64,000 nt of DNA from an uncultured Tenacibaculum sp. (GTDB taxonomy: Bacteria; Bacteroidota; Bacteroidia; Flavobacteriales; Flavobacteriaceae): contig CANMIL010000002.1 of assembly GCA_947497895.1 (NCBI GenBank), forward strand, positions 496,001 to 560,000, read 5' to 3'. A program made the translations under genes and the position numbers. The notes beneath the pieces were generated by a model. That model worked only from the letters and a program-made list of their open reading frames with translations, was not told where the DNA came from and ran no database searches. This document shows positions 1 through 8,968 of the stretch, piece by piece. Position 1 is the stretch's first letter. Each line of letters opens with the position of its first letter.

Positions 1-1030
1 TCAGAAAGAATAAACTAGCAATAATTAACATGGGAACAATCCAGTTAAAAGGATAGGATATCATTTTTACGAAAGGAAAGTTTACAAATACTAAATCTTC
101 TTCACTATTTAAGTTGGTAATATCTGAGTTTGCAAAATGATTCAAAGAAGACATGATATAGTCGGCTTGATGAATAAGTGTATTTCTATCAAGTCGCTCA
201 TAAGAGTCTTGTTCTGTATGATAATCAAAATGGTCATCAATAAAAGCAAAATTGTAACCATTAATGTTTTTACCCTCTCTAAAAACCGTTAAGTCAGTAT
301 CGTTAGGTAGTATTTTGTATATACTATAGAATAAAGAGTTCGATACAGGGAAGTTAGGTTTCGATTTGATAAACTCTTCAAGAAGCCTTTTGTTACTACC
401 ATTCGTTTCCATTAGCATGAGACTAGGTCCTCCGCTACCTCGAGCTTCAAAATTTAAGATTAGTTTAATGTCTTCGGCCCATGGATGATGATCAACAAAA
501 GCTTGGGCGCCTAAAAGCCCAATTTCTTCTGCATCAGAAAAAACAATGATAATATCGTTAATAGGCTGTTCGTTTTTAGCCAAGAAGGCTCGAATGCCTT
601 CCAGAATTGAAACAACTCCTGAACCCGCGTCGCTGGCGCCGTTTGATGAGTGCGGATTTGAATCGTAATGAGTTAATAGCAATAGGGCATTATTTCCTGA
701 AGCGCCCTTAATACGGGCAACAATATTTTCTGCCGTAGTAGCGGCTCTCCATTTTTTATTAAAGGCAACTTGTCGCTGTATTTCTGGTTTTAAGCCTAGT
801 TTTTCCAGTGCCGAAACAATATGTTTTTGAACTTCCTTATGTTCGTTACTTCCTGTAAAATGAGGCTTTTGAGAAATTTTTTTAAGATGAAATAGCGCGT
901 TATCAATAGAGAAATTAGTCTCTTTTTTTAGTTTTTCTTCGTAAGCAATATCTGGTGAACTATTATTAAAACACAAAAAAATAGAAAGAATAATAATGAG
1001 GATGGAAGGGAGATTATTTGATTTTTTCAT
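1..1030 (-). CDS. M28-family metallopeptidase, membrane-anchored, 3' end outside window
   Basis: Reading from ATG at 1030 gives an N-terminal membrane segment followed by an M28 (aminopeptidase-like) domain and then a hydrophobic segment that runs off the window edge. The metal-site signatures are visible: LLTHYDSN (the first His/Asp ligand region), NGASDAGSGV (bridging Asp), then DAEEIGLLGA with the catalytic Glu pair. The family hydrolyses peptides with two zinc ions, and this subfamily is tethered to a multi-spanning membrane domain that begins at about residue 325. The C-terminus is missing only because the window starts here. Substrate unknown. It stands alone, divergent from the CBS gene. 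Confidence 0.9.
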   Translation of the reverse strand, partial: MKKSNNLPSILIIILSIFLCFNNSSPDIAYEEKLKKETNFSIDNALFHLKKISQKPHFTGSNEHKEVQKHIVSALEKLGLKPEIQRQVAFNKKWRAATTAENIVARIKGASGNNALLLLTHYDSNPHSSNGASDAGSGVVSILEGIRAFLAKNEQPINDIIIVFSDAEEIGLLGAQAFVDHHPWAEDIKLILNFEARGSGGPSLMLMETNGSNKRLLEEFIKSKPNFPVSNSLFYSIYKILPNDTDLTVFREGKNINGYNFAFIDDHFDYHTEQDSYERLDRNTLIHQADYIMSSLNHFANSDITNLNSEEDLVFVNFPFVKMISYPFNWIVPMLIIASLFFL

Positions 1031-1139
1031 TAAAGAGTTTTTGGCTACATAAATGTATCAAAATATAATGTAAAAACTAAATTATTTACAACTCGTTAAA
1101 AATCAGTATATTTAATAGCTTAATTAAAAACGATTTAAC

Positions 1140-1607
1140 ATGGGAATTATTAACTTTCAAGGGAAGAGAACGGCAGTTCAAAAGAATAATTCAGAACCAA
1201 TTTTGGTGTCTGATTATATGACGAAAAAGGTAGTAGCTTTTAAGGAAGAACAACCAATAGAAGAAGTTATAGAAACATTGATCAATAACAGGATTTCTGG
1301 AGGGCCAGTTGTTAATGAAAAGAATGAACTTATTGGAATTATCTCCGAAGGAGATTGTATGAAGCAGATATCAGAAAGTAGGTATTATAACTTACCAATT
1401 GATAACAATAATACTGTTGGAAAGGCAATGGTAAGAGAAGTTGAAACGATTGACGGTAATATGAATATTTTTGATGCTGCTAATAAATTTCTTGAGTCGA
1501 AACGTAGAAGATTTCCGATTGTAGAAAACGGAAAACTCGTTGGTCAGATAAGTCAAAAAGACGTATTAAAAGCGGCAATGAAACTTAAAGGAAATACTTG
1601 GAAATAG
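1140..1607 (+). CDS. CBS-domain protein
   Basis: 155 residues with a tandem CBS pair. The first CBS (about residues 24-80) starts with VSDYMTKKVVAF and ends GIISEGDCMK; the second (about 92-150) ends LVGQISQKDVLKA. CBS pairs bind adenosyl nucleotides and regulate partners. There is no attached enzymatic domain, so it is probably a stand-alone nucleotide sensor. The start is ATG at 1140 after an AT-rich promoter region. Partner unknown. Confidence 0.9.
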   Translation: MGIINFQGKRTAVQKNNSEPILVSDYMTKKVVAFKEEQPIEEVIETLINNRISGGPVVNEKNELIGIISEGDCMKQISESRYYNLPIDNNNTVGKAMVREVETIDGNMNIFDAANKFLESKRRRFPIVENGKLVGQISQKDVLKAAMKLKGNTWK

Positions 1608-1635
1608 AAATAATCCGTAATTCACTTAGAATGTA

Positions 1636-1986
1636 TTACTCTTGCTTAACCAATAAAAACCATTCGTTTTCTAATTCTAAATATCCTTGATCATACACAT
1701 AAAAATAGGTGTTACCTGTTTTTGTGGTGTATGTTGCTGTGATAAACTTAAAATCAAATCCCTTATCAAAAAGTTTCCTCCTAGTTACTTTCGTTTTACC
1801 TAAAGTATTTAATTCTGATAATATTCTGTAATTTTTTCGCAATCGATTATTAGTATTTCGAATTAAGTTTTTACTGTCTTTATCTACTTTATTATTATAA
1901 GAGTTTCGACAATAGTCAGAGCAAAATTTTTTGTCAATTCGTCCAACAACTTTTTCACCACACTCCAAACATTTCCTATCTTCCAT
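1636..1986 (-). CDS. Hypothetical protein with N-terminal zinc-ribbon-like cysteines
   Basis: 116 residues. The N-terminus has CLECGEK and, 12 residues later, FCSDYCRNSY, together a four-cysteine knuckle that could hold one zinc ion. The middle is basic (RNTNNRLRKNYR). The C-terminal half has alternating aromatic residues suggesting beta strands. It overlaps the upstream acetyltransferase gene by 11 bp, so the two are probably co-transcribed. I recognise no family beyond the zinc-knuckle pattern; a nucleic-acid-binding role is only a guess. Confidence 0.7.
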   Translation of the reverse strand: MEDRKCLECGEKVVGRIDKKFCSDYCRNSYNNKVDKDSKNLIRNTNNRLRKNYRILSELNTLGKTKVTRRKLFDKGFDFKFITATYTTKTGNTYFYVYDQGYLELENEWFLLVKQE

Positions 1987-2518
1987 AGTCCGATTTTCTT
2001 AACTCATACCATTTTGCTTGTTTCCCTCCAAAGGTGAAATCATTGACAAATTTTAAACCTATTTTTTGAAGTATTTTGTTTGAACCAATATTACCTGTTT
2101 CTGCGGCTCCATAAATAATATCATAATTCATATTTTGAAAGCCGAAATCGAGACATTTAATAGCGGATTCAGTGGCATACCCCTTTCCCCAGAATTTTGG
2201 GATTAAGCGGTATCCAATATCAATGAACTCGGTAAAACCATTTAATTTCTCTTTTTGACCAGAGTTTAGCTTCAAGCCCGACCAACCAATAAAATCACCA
2301 GACGATTTTTCGAATGCTGCAAACCGCCCAATTTTTCGTTGTTCATATTGTTCTAAGAAAAAATCAATAATATCTTCTGCTTGTTTATATGTTGAAATAG
2401 GTTTGTTGCCCAAATATTTATGAACTTCAGCATTTGAATCTAAGTCAAAAATGTGCTGAACATCGTTTTCTTCAAATTGTCTTAAGATAAGGTTTTCTGT
2501 TTCTAAGTAGTTTTTCAT
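1976..2518 (-). CDS. GNAT-family N-acetyltransferase (RimJ/RimL-like)
   Basis: 180 residues. The start LETENLILRQF is typical of the RimJ/RimL group of GNAT enzymes, and the acetyl-CoA-binding loop region is seen as LIPKFWGKGYATESAIKCLDFGF. These enzymes transfer acetyl from acetyl-CoA to an amino group, often on ribosomal proteins or small molecules. The substrate cannot be read from sequence. It is the first gene of a two-gene unit with the zinc-knuckle protein. Confidence 0.88.
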   Translation of the reverse strand: MKNYLETENLILRQFEENDVQHIFDLDSNAEVHKYLGNKPISTYKQAEDIIDFFLEQYEQRKIGRFAAFEKSSGDFIGWSGLKLNSGQKEKLNGFTEFIDIGYRLIPKFWGKGYATESAIKCLDFGFQNMNYDIIYGAAETGNIGSNKILQKIGLKFVNDFTFGGKQAKWYELRKSDYGR

Positions 2519-2689
2519 GATTAATTCTTTGAAAACAAATGTATTAAAATAAAATTAAACGATTACATTCAATTACAAACGAAAACAAACGTTTAACAAC
2601 CGTTTTTAATTTTAATTGAGCCACATCTTTGCCTCGTCATAAATATTTAAATGACAATATCTTAACTGTTTAACGAAAAAATAATAATT

Positions 2690-3025
2690 ATGAATGCACT
2701 TAAAAACAAAGTACAGTTGATTGGAAACTTAGGAACAACACCAGAAATTATTACCCTTGAGAGTGGTAAAAAATTAGCTAAATTCTCATTAGCAACAAAT
2801 GAAACTTATAAAAATTCATCAGGACAAAAGGTAACCGATACCCAATGGCACTATATTGTAGCTTGGAATAAAACAGCAGAAATCATAGAGCAGTTTTTAC
2901 AGAAAGGTAGTGAGGTGATGATTGAGGGAAAACTTACATCAAGATCATTTGAAGATAAAGAAGGTAATAAACGTTATGTTACAGAAGTTGTTTGTAATGA
3001 ATTATTAATGTTAGGAAACAAATAA
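2690..3025 (+). CDS. ssb: Single-stranded DNA-binding protein
   Basis: 111 residues, a single OB fold. Diagnostic segments are NKVQLIGNLGTTPE near the N-terminus, FSLATNE, DTQWHYIVAWNK, and a KGSEVMIEGKLTSRSFEDK hairpin. It binds ssDNA as an oligomer. It is shorter than the main replicative SSB and ends at the OB fold without the acidic DDxPF-type tail that recruits partners, so it may be an auxiliary SSB paralogue. A strong terminator follows. Confidence 0.92.
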   Translation: MNALKNKVQLIGNLGTTPEIITLESGKKLAKFSLATNETYKNSSGQKVTDTQWHYIVAWNKTAEIIEQFLQKGSEVMIEGKLTSRSFEDKEGNKRYVTEVVCNELLMLGNK

Positions 3026-3070
3026 GTGGGGAAATTGCTATAACCACATATTGAAATTGAAAAAGAAAGA

Positions 3071-3093
3071 AGTGCCTTAAGGGCACTTTTTTT
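3071..3093 (+). terminator. Rho-independent terminator after ssb
   Basis: AGTGCC / GGGCACT stem with a TTAA loop followed by a run of T, 45 bp after the ssb stop codon. Confidence 0.9.
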
Positions 3094-3167
3094 ATGTTAA
3101 TAAATTGTTCAGAAACTTTTAAGATACAAAGTGAAAAATATCAGAATAAATTAGATATTTAATATTT

Positions 3168-3180
3168 ATTTAGACTAAAT
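3168..3180. promoter_or_regulatory. Palindrome ATTTAGACTAAAT upstream of nrdB (candidate operator)
   Basis: A perfect 13-bp palindrome (ATTTAG-A-CTAAAT) ending 12 bp before the nrdB start. The same palindrome, read on the other strand, lies at 6671-6683, 20 bp upstream of the minus-strand gene on the far side of nrdBA. The TTTAG/CTAAA arms resemble half-sites of DtxR/MntR-type metalloregulators. That resemblance is an inference. Confidence 0.5.
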
Positions 3181-3192
3181 CTAATTTATTAA

Positions 3193-4467
3193 ATGGGGAT
3201 TACACATATTATTAAGAGAGACTTCAGTACCAAGGAATTCCATGAAAATAAAATAGCTATTGCTATTTTCAAAGCGATGAATGCCGTAGGAAACGGAACT
3301 AAGGGAAATGCCGAAGAAATTGCTTCAAGGGTTCATGAAGTTTTAAGAAGGAGGAAGAAACTGGATGTAGAATATACACCAACGATCGAAGAGGTTCAGG
3401 ATATTGTAGAGTTAAGTTTGATGGAAAGTAAATTCCCTCAAGTAGCAAAAGCATATATTTTATACAGGAATAGACGAACAAAAGAAAGAGAAACAGATGT
3501 TTTTGAGAAACGGATCAATTTAAAGCCTTACGAATATCCACATTTGTATGAATATGTTCCTGCAATTCGTCATTCGTATTGGATTCATACCGAATTTAAC
3601 TTTACTAGCGATATTCAGGATTTTAAATCGCGCTTATCAAGTGTTGAACGAAGTGTTATCAAAAATACGATGCTGGCTATTTCTCAAATAGAGGTCGCTG
3701 TAAAAACCTTTTGGGGTGATCTGTATCATCGTATGCCTAAGCCAGAAATAGGTTCTGTTGGAGCTACTTTCGCAGAAAGTGAAGTTAGACATCATGATGC
3801 CTATTCTCACCTACTGGAGATACTTGGGCTAAACGAGGAATTTAAAACCTTAAAAAAGAAGCCAGCTGTGATGAAAAGAGTTTATTATTTGGAAACAGCG
3901 TTGAAAAATGCTAAAAGCGAAAGCAATAAGGAATATGGCGAGTCCATTTTACTTTTTTCACTCTTTATTGAGCATGTGTCATTGTTCTCACAATTCTTAA
4001 TTATTATGGCTTTCAACAAGTACAAGAATATGTTGAAAGGAATTTCAAACGTCGTTGAAGCAACTTCGAAAGAGGAGCAAATACATGGTGATTTTGGAAT
4101 AGATTTAATTAAAATTCTTCAAAAAGAAAATCCCGATTGGTTTACACCAGAATATCATGTGACAATTCAAGAAATGTGTAAAAGTGCCTTTGAAGCAGAA
4201 CGCGGTATTGTTGATTGGATTTTTGAAAAAGGTGAAGTAGATTTTCTTCCTAAGGATATAATCAATGAATTTATCAAAAATCGTTTCAATAAATCACTAA
4301 ACAGTATTGGTATTAAAGAAGTATTTGATGTTGATAAAAACTTGCTTGCAGAAACCGAGTGGTTTGATGATGAAATTATTGGAACTAAACATGGAGATTT
4401 TTTTGTAAAACGATCTATTAACTATAGCAAAAGAACCCAAAGTATAACAAGTGACGACCTTTTTTAA
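3193..4467 (+). CDS. nrdB: Ribonucleotide reductase small subunit with N-terminal ATP-cone
   Basis: 424 residues. Residues about 4-98 form an ATP-cone (IIKRDFSTKEFHENKIAIAI and PTIEEVQDIVELSLMES), a domain normally found on the large subunit. The ferritin-like radical-generating domain follows. Metal ligands include the E-V-R-H motif in ESEVRHHDAYSHLL, with a Tyr four residues after the His, and later EEQIHGDFGIDL. NrdB proteins with this layout are known in Flavobacteriia, for example the allosterically regulated ATP-cone NrdB of Leeuwenhoekiella and dimanganese class Id enzymes. It sits 2 bp upstream of nrdA in one operon. A dimanganese site is inferred from relatedness only. Confidence 0.93.
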   Translation: MGITHIIKRDFSTKEFHENKIAIAIFKAMNAVGNGTKGNAEEIASRVHEVLRRRKKLDVEYTPTIEEVQDIVELSLMESKFPQVAKAYILYRNRRTKERETDVFEKRINLKPYEYPHLYEYVPAIRHSYWIHTEFNFTSDIQDFKSRLSSVERSVIKNTMLAISQIEVAVKTFWGDLYHRMPKPEIGSVGATFAESEVRHHDAYSHLLEILGLNEEFKTLKKKPAVMKRVYYLETALKNAKSESNKEYGESILLFSLFIEHVSLFSQFLIIMAFNKYKNMLKGISNVVEATSKEEQIHGDFGIDLIKILQKENPDWFTPEYHVTIQEMCKSAFEAERGIVDWIFEKGEVDFLPKDIINEFIKNRFNKSLNSIGIKEVFDVDKNLLAETEWFDDEIIGTKHGDFFVKRSINYSKRTQSITSDDLF

Positions 4468-4469
4468 TT

Positions 4470-6245
4470 ATGCAGAAAAAAACAAAAACAGAAGAGAAAA
4501 CAAATAGCTACGAAAAGTTGATAAAGACTCGAGAAAAGTCAAAAAACAAAATGAATCGAGTTTCGGAACAACCATTTCAATGGTTAAATGAAAATAGCAG
4601 GAAATTTTTAGAATTAGGCTATTTAAATAACGGAGAAACACCAGAAATACGTATTTCTGAAATTGCAGAGAGAGCAGAATCAATATTAGAAATGCCTGGA
4701 TTTGCCAGCAAATTCTACTATTATATGTCAGAGGGATTTTATTCATTAGCCTCTCCGGTTTGGTCAAATTTTGGAAAGGAGCGTGGTTTACCTATTAGTT
4801 GTTTTGGATCACATGTCGACGATGATATAGGAAACATTCTTTATACACAATCTGAAGTAGGAATGATGTCAAAACTGGGTGGAGGAACTTCAGGATATTT
4901 TGGGAAGCTTCGACATAGAGGAGCACCCATTAAAAATAATGGAGAAGCTTCTGGAGCCGTACACATTATGAGGCTTTTTGAATCTATGGTTGATGTTGTA
5001 AGTCAAGGATCCGTTAGGCGAGGACGTTTTTCTCCCTATCTTCCTATTGATCATCCAGATATCATGGAGTTTTTGGAAATAGGAACTGAAGGTAATCCGA
5101 TTCAAGAATTAACACATGGTGTTACTGTGACCAATGATTGGATGCAGTCAATGATAGATGGAGATGTTGAAAAAAGAACGATTTGGGCCAAGGTATTACA
5201 GAGTAGAGGAGAAATGGGATATCCATATGTTTTTTTTACTGACAATGCCAATAACAATGCAGCTGACGTCTATCAAGATAAAAGGTTACCTATTTATGCG
5301 AGTAATTTATGTACAGAGATAATGCTACCTTCCAATGATGAGTGGTCTTTCGTTTGTGTTTTATCAAGTATAAATCTTTTAAACTACGATAAATGGAAAG
5401 ATACAGACGCCGTTGAGACGTTGGTGTATTTTCTTGATGCCGTAATTAGCGAGTTTTTAGAAAAGTTGGAGAGTTATAGAGACTCTTTGAATAAGGATGA
5501 TCAACAGACATTTCTATTTATGGAGAGAGCTTATAACTTCGCAAAAGAGAACAGGGCATTAGGATTAGGAACCTTAGGTTGGCATTCTTTACTCCAGTCG
5601 AAAATGTTATCCTTTGAAAGTCAAGAAGCTTTCAATTTAAATAGTGAAATATTTAAATTTATAAAAGAACGTTCTTACAAAGCTTCTGAAAAATTGGCTG
5701 AAAAGTTTGGTGAACCTGAAGTATTGAAGGGATACAGAAGGAGAAATACAACGTTAAATGCGATAGCTCCAACAACTTCTTCAGCATTTATTCTTGGTCA
5801 AGTATCACAGGGAATTGAACCTATTTGGTCAAACATATATGTCAAAGATATTGCGAAAATAAAAACAACTATTAAAAACCCTTTTCTAGAGCAACTTCTT
5901 GAGGTTAAAGGGATGAATAATTCAGAAGTATGGAGAGACATTCGTGATAGGGATGGTTCCGTTCAACATTTGAATTTTTTAACAGAAGAAGAAAAAGATG
6001 TTTTCAAAACATATTCTGAGATCGATCAGATAAATATTATCTATCAAGCAGCAAATAGGCAGAATCATATTGATCAAGGGCAGTCGCTGAATATTATTGT
6101 GCATCCCGATATGCCAATAAAGGAAATAAATAATGTCCATATAACAGCATGGAAACTTGGCTTAAAATCACTCTACTACCAGCATAGTATGAATGCGGCG
6201 CAAAAGTTTAAGCAAAAGAAAGATTGTCAGAGTTGTGAAGGATAA
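4470..6245 (+). CDS. nrdA: Ribonucleotide reductase large (catalytic) subunit without ATP-cone
   Basis: 591 residues. The catalytic barrel shows PISCFGSHVDDD (first active-site Cys), KLGGGTSGYFGKLRHRGAPI, the NLCTEIMLPS segment (active-site Cys and Glu), TTLNAIAPTTSSAFILGQ, and a C-terminal CQSCEG tail carrying the redox Cys pair. It reduces ribonucleotides to deoxyribonucleotides with the radical supplied by NrdB. There is no ATP-cone at the N-terminus: the cone is on NrdB instead, so overall activity control probably works by NrdB oligomerisation. Confidence 0.95.
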   Translation: MQKKTKTEEKTNSYEKLIKTREKSKNKMNRVSEQPFQWLNENSRKFLELGYLNNGETPEIRISEIAERAESILEMPGFASKFYYYMSEGFYSLASPVWSNFGKERGLPISCFGSHVDDDIGNILYTQSEVGMMSKLGGGTSGYFGKLRHRGAPIKNNGEASGAVHIMRLFESMVDVVSQGSVRRGRFSPYLPIDHPDIMEFLEIGTEGNPIQELTHGVTVTNDWMQSMIDGDVEKRTIWAKVLQSRGEMGYPYVFFTDNANNNAADVYQDKRLPIYASNLCTEIMLPSNDEWSFVCVLSSINLLNYDKWKDTDAVETLVYFLDAVISEFLEKLESYRDSLNKDDQQTFLFMERAYNFAKENRALGLGTLGWHSLLQSKMLSFESQEAFNLNSEIFKFIKERSYKASEKLAEKFGEPEVLKGYRRRNTTLNAIAPTTSSAFILGQVSQGIEPIWSNIYVKDIAKIKTTIKNPFLEQLLEVKGMNNSEVWRDIRDRDGSVQHLNFLTEEEKDVFKTYSEIDQINIIYQAANRQNHIDQGQSLNIIVHPDMPIKEINNVHITAWKLGLKSLYYQHSMNAAQKFKQKKDCQSCEG

Positions 6246-6281
6246 TTAGGAATAAGGGTATTTGGATTTCTTAAATTGATT

Positions 6282-6650
6282 TTATTGTAAAATTTCTTTA
6301 AGAAATCCTGATAATTCTATTTGAAAAATGGTGCCTTTTATTAAATCTTCAATCAATAATAAGTCGTTGTAACTTACAACATATCTTAGTTGATAAATCG
6401 GGCTTTCCAAAATGATGGATTTATAGTACTGAGAGTATTTATTAATTCCAGGAGTATTATTTATAATTAAGTCTTCGACTTCATCAAGAAAAAGATTTAA
6501 TTCGAAATTATTAAAAATCAAAATGGTGTTATGAAATAAAAGATTTATTTTTTTTTCAACATAATCAATATCCTCTTCATCTTTATCTGTAAAAGTAACC
6601 CCCATTTTATTGGCGTGTAGTTTATTTACTTTATCTAAATTAATTTTCAT
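6282..6650 (-). CDS. Hypothetical protein, possibly co-regulated with nrdBA
   Basis: 122 residues, acidic and leucine/isoleucine-rich, predicted mostly helical (DEEDIDYVEKKINLLFH; FLDEVEDLIINNT). No known motif. It converges on nrdA and its start is 20 bp from the second copy of the ATTTAGACTAAAT palindrome, which links it to nrdBA by regulation rather than by operon. Function unknown. Confidence 0.65.
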   Translation of the reverse strand: MKINLDKVNKLHANKMGVTFTDKDEEDIDYVEKKINLLFHNTILIFNNFELNLFLDEVEDLIINNTPGINKYSQYYKSIILESPIYQLRYVVSYNDLLLIEDLIKGTIFQIELSGFLKEILQ

Positions 6651-6670
6651 AATGTAATAGTTAGATTGTG

Positions 6671-6683
6671 ATTTAGTCTAAAT
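6671..6683. promoter_or_regulatory. Second copy of the ATTTAG-N-CTAAAT palindrome
   Basis: ATTTAGTCTAAAT, the exact reverse complement of the nrdB-proximal copy at 3168-3180. It lies in the promoter region of the 122-residue minus-strand gene. Confidence 0.5.
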
Positions 6684-6897
6684 CGATTATAAATTTAATT
6701 ATTTATAATTGTTCTAAATAATTTATTTTAAAATTTAACTATCAAGATTTCAGTTACTGAGCCTAACTGACTAATCTTTATTGAAATTTTATCAAAATAA
6801 ATCTTAGCCCTAGAAGATATTAGAGCCTTAAAAGAGTACACTATATCTAGAAGCGCTTTCTTATTCTAAAAATAAACTAAGATCAAAAACTATTAAA

Positions 6898-8550
6898 CTA
6901 ATGATTTATAGTAGCAATACTATCTGCCATTATTAAGGCATTGTATGCATTTAATACTTTTCCAGATTTTGATAGCTGACTAAAAGGTACTTGCTGCTCA
7001 GGGTTTTCTCTTGTAGGAAGTTTCACCTTAAATTTATAACCAACTCCTGATTCAGTTAAAATTTGCTTTACTTCTTTTGAAGTTAAGTCAGGATAATGGG
7101 AATAAAGAATTCCCGCTACTTTAGATGTAATTGCAGCAGCTAATGAAGTCCCTGCGTCATATTTATATTCATTGTTAGGCACAGTCGTATAAATATCTTC
7201 AGCAGGAGCAAAAAGATCAACGTTTTGAGCTCCGTAGTTACTCATGCTATACATTAGTTCATTGTTAACATTGGCTGATGTTCCTCCAACTTTGATAAAA
7301 TTGGATACAAACTCTTTTCTATTAGAATCTCTATCGTCGGGATAGTTAAATTTAGTCTTACGGTCCATATCATGATTATCGTTTCCTGCTGAGGTTACAA
7401 TAAGTACATTATTTTTTTCAGCATACTTAATGGCTTCATCTACCATATTTTTATAAAGAGAGAAGCTCTTTCCAAAACTCATATTAATCACTTTAGCACC
7501 ATTGTCTACCGCATATCTTATGGCCAAGGCGATGTCCTTGTCATGAGTAGAACCATAACCTACAATAGGTAATGGCATAATTTTCAAATTATTTGTTTTT
7601 TTAGCAATAACTCCACTAACAATAGTCCCATGAGAGAAAAGGTTTAAATCTGAATTAACAATATTATTTCCATAACCTTTATTATTAATATCGCTAGGGT
7701 TATCATTGGTAACTTCTCGTTCGTTAAACTCTAAATTCAATTGTTTATTTAACGCATTATTTGACTCTAATTGAAGGTTTTGGATATATCTATCCGTATA
7801 TCCATTTATTACAAAGCCTGTAAAAATATTAATATTTTGTATTAACGTTGAATCGTTCGAATGTTTAAGTTTTAAACTGTCTAATTTCTTAAGGGTGACA
7901 TTATCATCTGATAGCTCGACCAAATATTTCGAAATCCCCTTTCTTGCTTGATTCTTCCATTTATATACGTTATTAGCGTATTCAATATCTTGAGGAACCG
8001 ATTTTAATTTTTTATCGAGTAAATTCTTTGCTCTTTGATAAGTTTGATATGCTATAGAATTATTCTTTGTTACCTCTGCTTCCTCAGGAAAAGTATTTTT
8101 ATAAGCTTTTACTGTCCTTGTATAATCATAATGAGAGTATTTTTTACTTATAATGGAATTATTTCCTGTATAATTCCATCCATTTATATCATCAATATAG
8201 CCATTCTTATCGTCATCAATATTGTTGTTGGGTATTTCATCGTCGTTTACCCATATTTGATTTTGTAAATCTTTATGATTGATATCAATAGATTGATCAA
8301 TGACGGCTATGATAATATCTTTGCCTTTTTCGTTTTTAAGAATTTCCCTCTCGGCTCTATCAAAACTTATCCCTGGTATGGAATCTTCTATGATATCTTT
8401 ATAGCTCCAATCTTTACGAGCATTTTCTGATAGTTTTTTCGAAGTAATAGGAGTAGTTTGATGTGATATGTAGTTTTTTTTGGGGGTGTTACATGATAGA
8501 AGTATCACAGAACAAAAAAAATATAGCGGTAAGATTATCTTAATAGTCAT
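6898..8550 (-). CDS. Lipoprotein subtilase (S8), likely RiPP leader protease
   Basis: 550 residues. The N-terminal hydrophobic segment ends in LLSC, a lipobox, so the mature protein is probably a lipoprotein. The triad is present: Asp in AVIDQSIDINHKD (family norm VLDSGVD, so the Gln-Ser here is divergent), His in SHGTIVSGVIA, Ser in GTSLAAAITSK (norm GTSMAAP). A long insert of about 150 residues lies between Asp and His. It is the last gene after the LanB genes and the precursor at 8663, so its likely job is leader removal after export. A close homologue with canonical motifs is encoded at 40099-41721. Confidence 0.85.
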   Translation of the reverse strand: MTIKIILPLYFFCSVILLSCNTPKKNYISHQTTPITSKKLSENARKDWSYKDIIEDSIPGISFDRAEREILKNEKGKDIIIAVIDQSIDINHKDLQNQIWVNDDEIPNNNIDDDKNGYIDDINGWNYTGNNSIISKKYSHYDYTRTVKAYKNTFPEEAEVTKNNSIAYQTYQRAKNLLDKKLKSVPQDIEYANNVYKWKNQARKGISKYLVELSDDNVTLKKLDSLKLKHSNDSTLIQNINIFTGFVINGYTDRYIQNLQLESNNALNKQLNLEFNEREVTNDNPSDINNKGYGNNIVNSDLNLFSHGTIVSGVIAKKTNNLKIMPLPIVGYGSTHDKDIALAIRYAVDNGAKVINMSFGKSFSLYKNMVDEAIKYAEKNNVLIVTSAGNDNHDMDRKTKFNYPDDRDSNRKEFVSNFIKVGGTSANVNNELMYSMSNYGAQNVDLFAPAEDIYTTVPNNEYKYDAGTSLAAAITSKVAGILYSHYPDLTSKEVKQILTESGVGYKFKVKLPTRENPEQQVPFSQLSKSGKVLNAYNALIMADSIATINH

Positions 8551-8662
8551 AAATGATTTAAATCTAAAAGGGAAAAATTAAACAAAAAATTGCAATATTA
8601 AATTCATATTGCAATTTTTCTTTTTTGTATTCTACAGAATCCTAGCTATGTAGTACTTTAAG

Positions 8663-8830
8663 TTATTGACTTATACTACTGACTCTTTCTCTAACGAATC
8701 TTTTCGAATCGTCTACACATTTAACTTTTATAGGGCCAGTTTCAATATCTCCTCCTCCAGTACCTCCTTTAACTGAGTGCATATTAGTTAATGTTACTAC
8801 TCTGAAATTGTCTAGTCTTAATTTTCTCAT
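8663..8830 (-). CDS. RiPP precursor peptide with double-glycine leader (LanB-associated)
   Basis: A 55-residue ORF starting MRKLRLDNFRVVTLTNMHSV and continuing K-G-G, then a 32-residue core with TGGGDIETGP, a single Cys (residue 38) and a Ser-rich end (RVSSISQ). The LTNMHSVKGG pattern matches leaders of Bacteroidota class I lanthipeptide-type precursors, with cleavage after GG. It lies between the AraC-type regulator and the subtilase, downstream of the split LanB. Only one Cys is present against six Ser/Thr in the core, so at most one thioether ring could form per peptide. Two candidate operators lie just upstream. Confidence 0.75.
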   Translation of the reverse strand: MRKLRLDNFRVVTLTNMHSVKGGTGGGDIETGPIKVKCVDDSKRFVRERVSSISQ

Positions 8831-8918
8831 AATTAATAGTTTTTTTATTAGTTAAAGTTTCTGATGTAAAACTACATACAGAAAATGAGATAGTTGTCCT
8901 AAAAGTAGCTGGGGAAGT

Positions 8919-8936
8919 CTTAATTCATGAATAAGG
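8919..8936. promoter_or_regulatory. Operator-like repeat 1 upstream of the LanB-linked precursor
   Basis: CTTAATTCATGAATAAGG, nearly identical to the perfect palindrome 32 bp away at 8951. It ends 89 bp before the precursor start. A related site sits 88 bp before the LanB start. It is a probable binding site for the AraC-type regulator encoded next to it. Confidence 0.6.
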
Positions 8937-8950
8937 TACTTGTTTTCGGT

Positions 8951-8968
8951 CTTAATTCATGAATTAAG
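8951..8968. promoter_or_regulatory. Operator-like palindrome 2 (CTTAATTCATGAATTAAG)
   Basis: A perfect 18-bp palindrome overlapping the stop codon of the AraC-type regulator gene, 32 bp (three helical turns) from repeat 1. The tandem arrangement fits AraC-family dimers. Confidence 0.6.
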
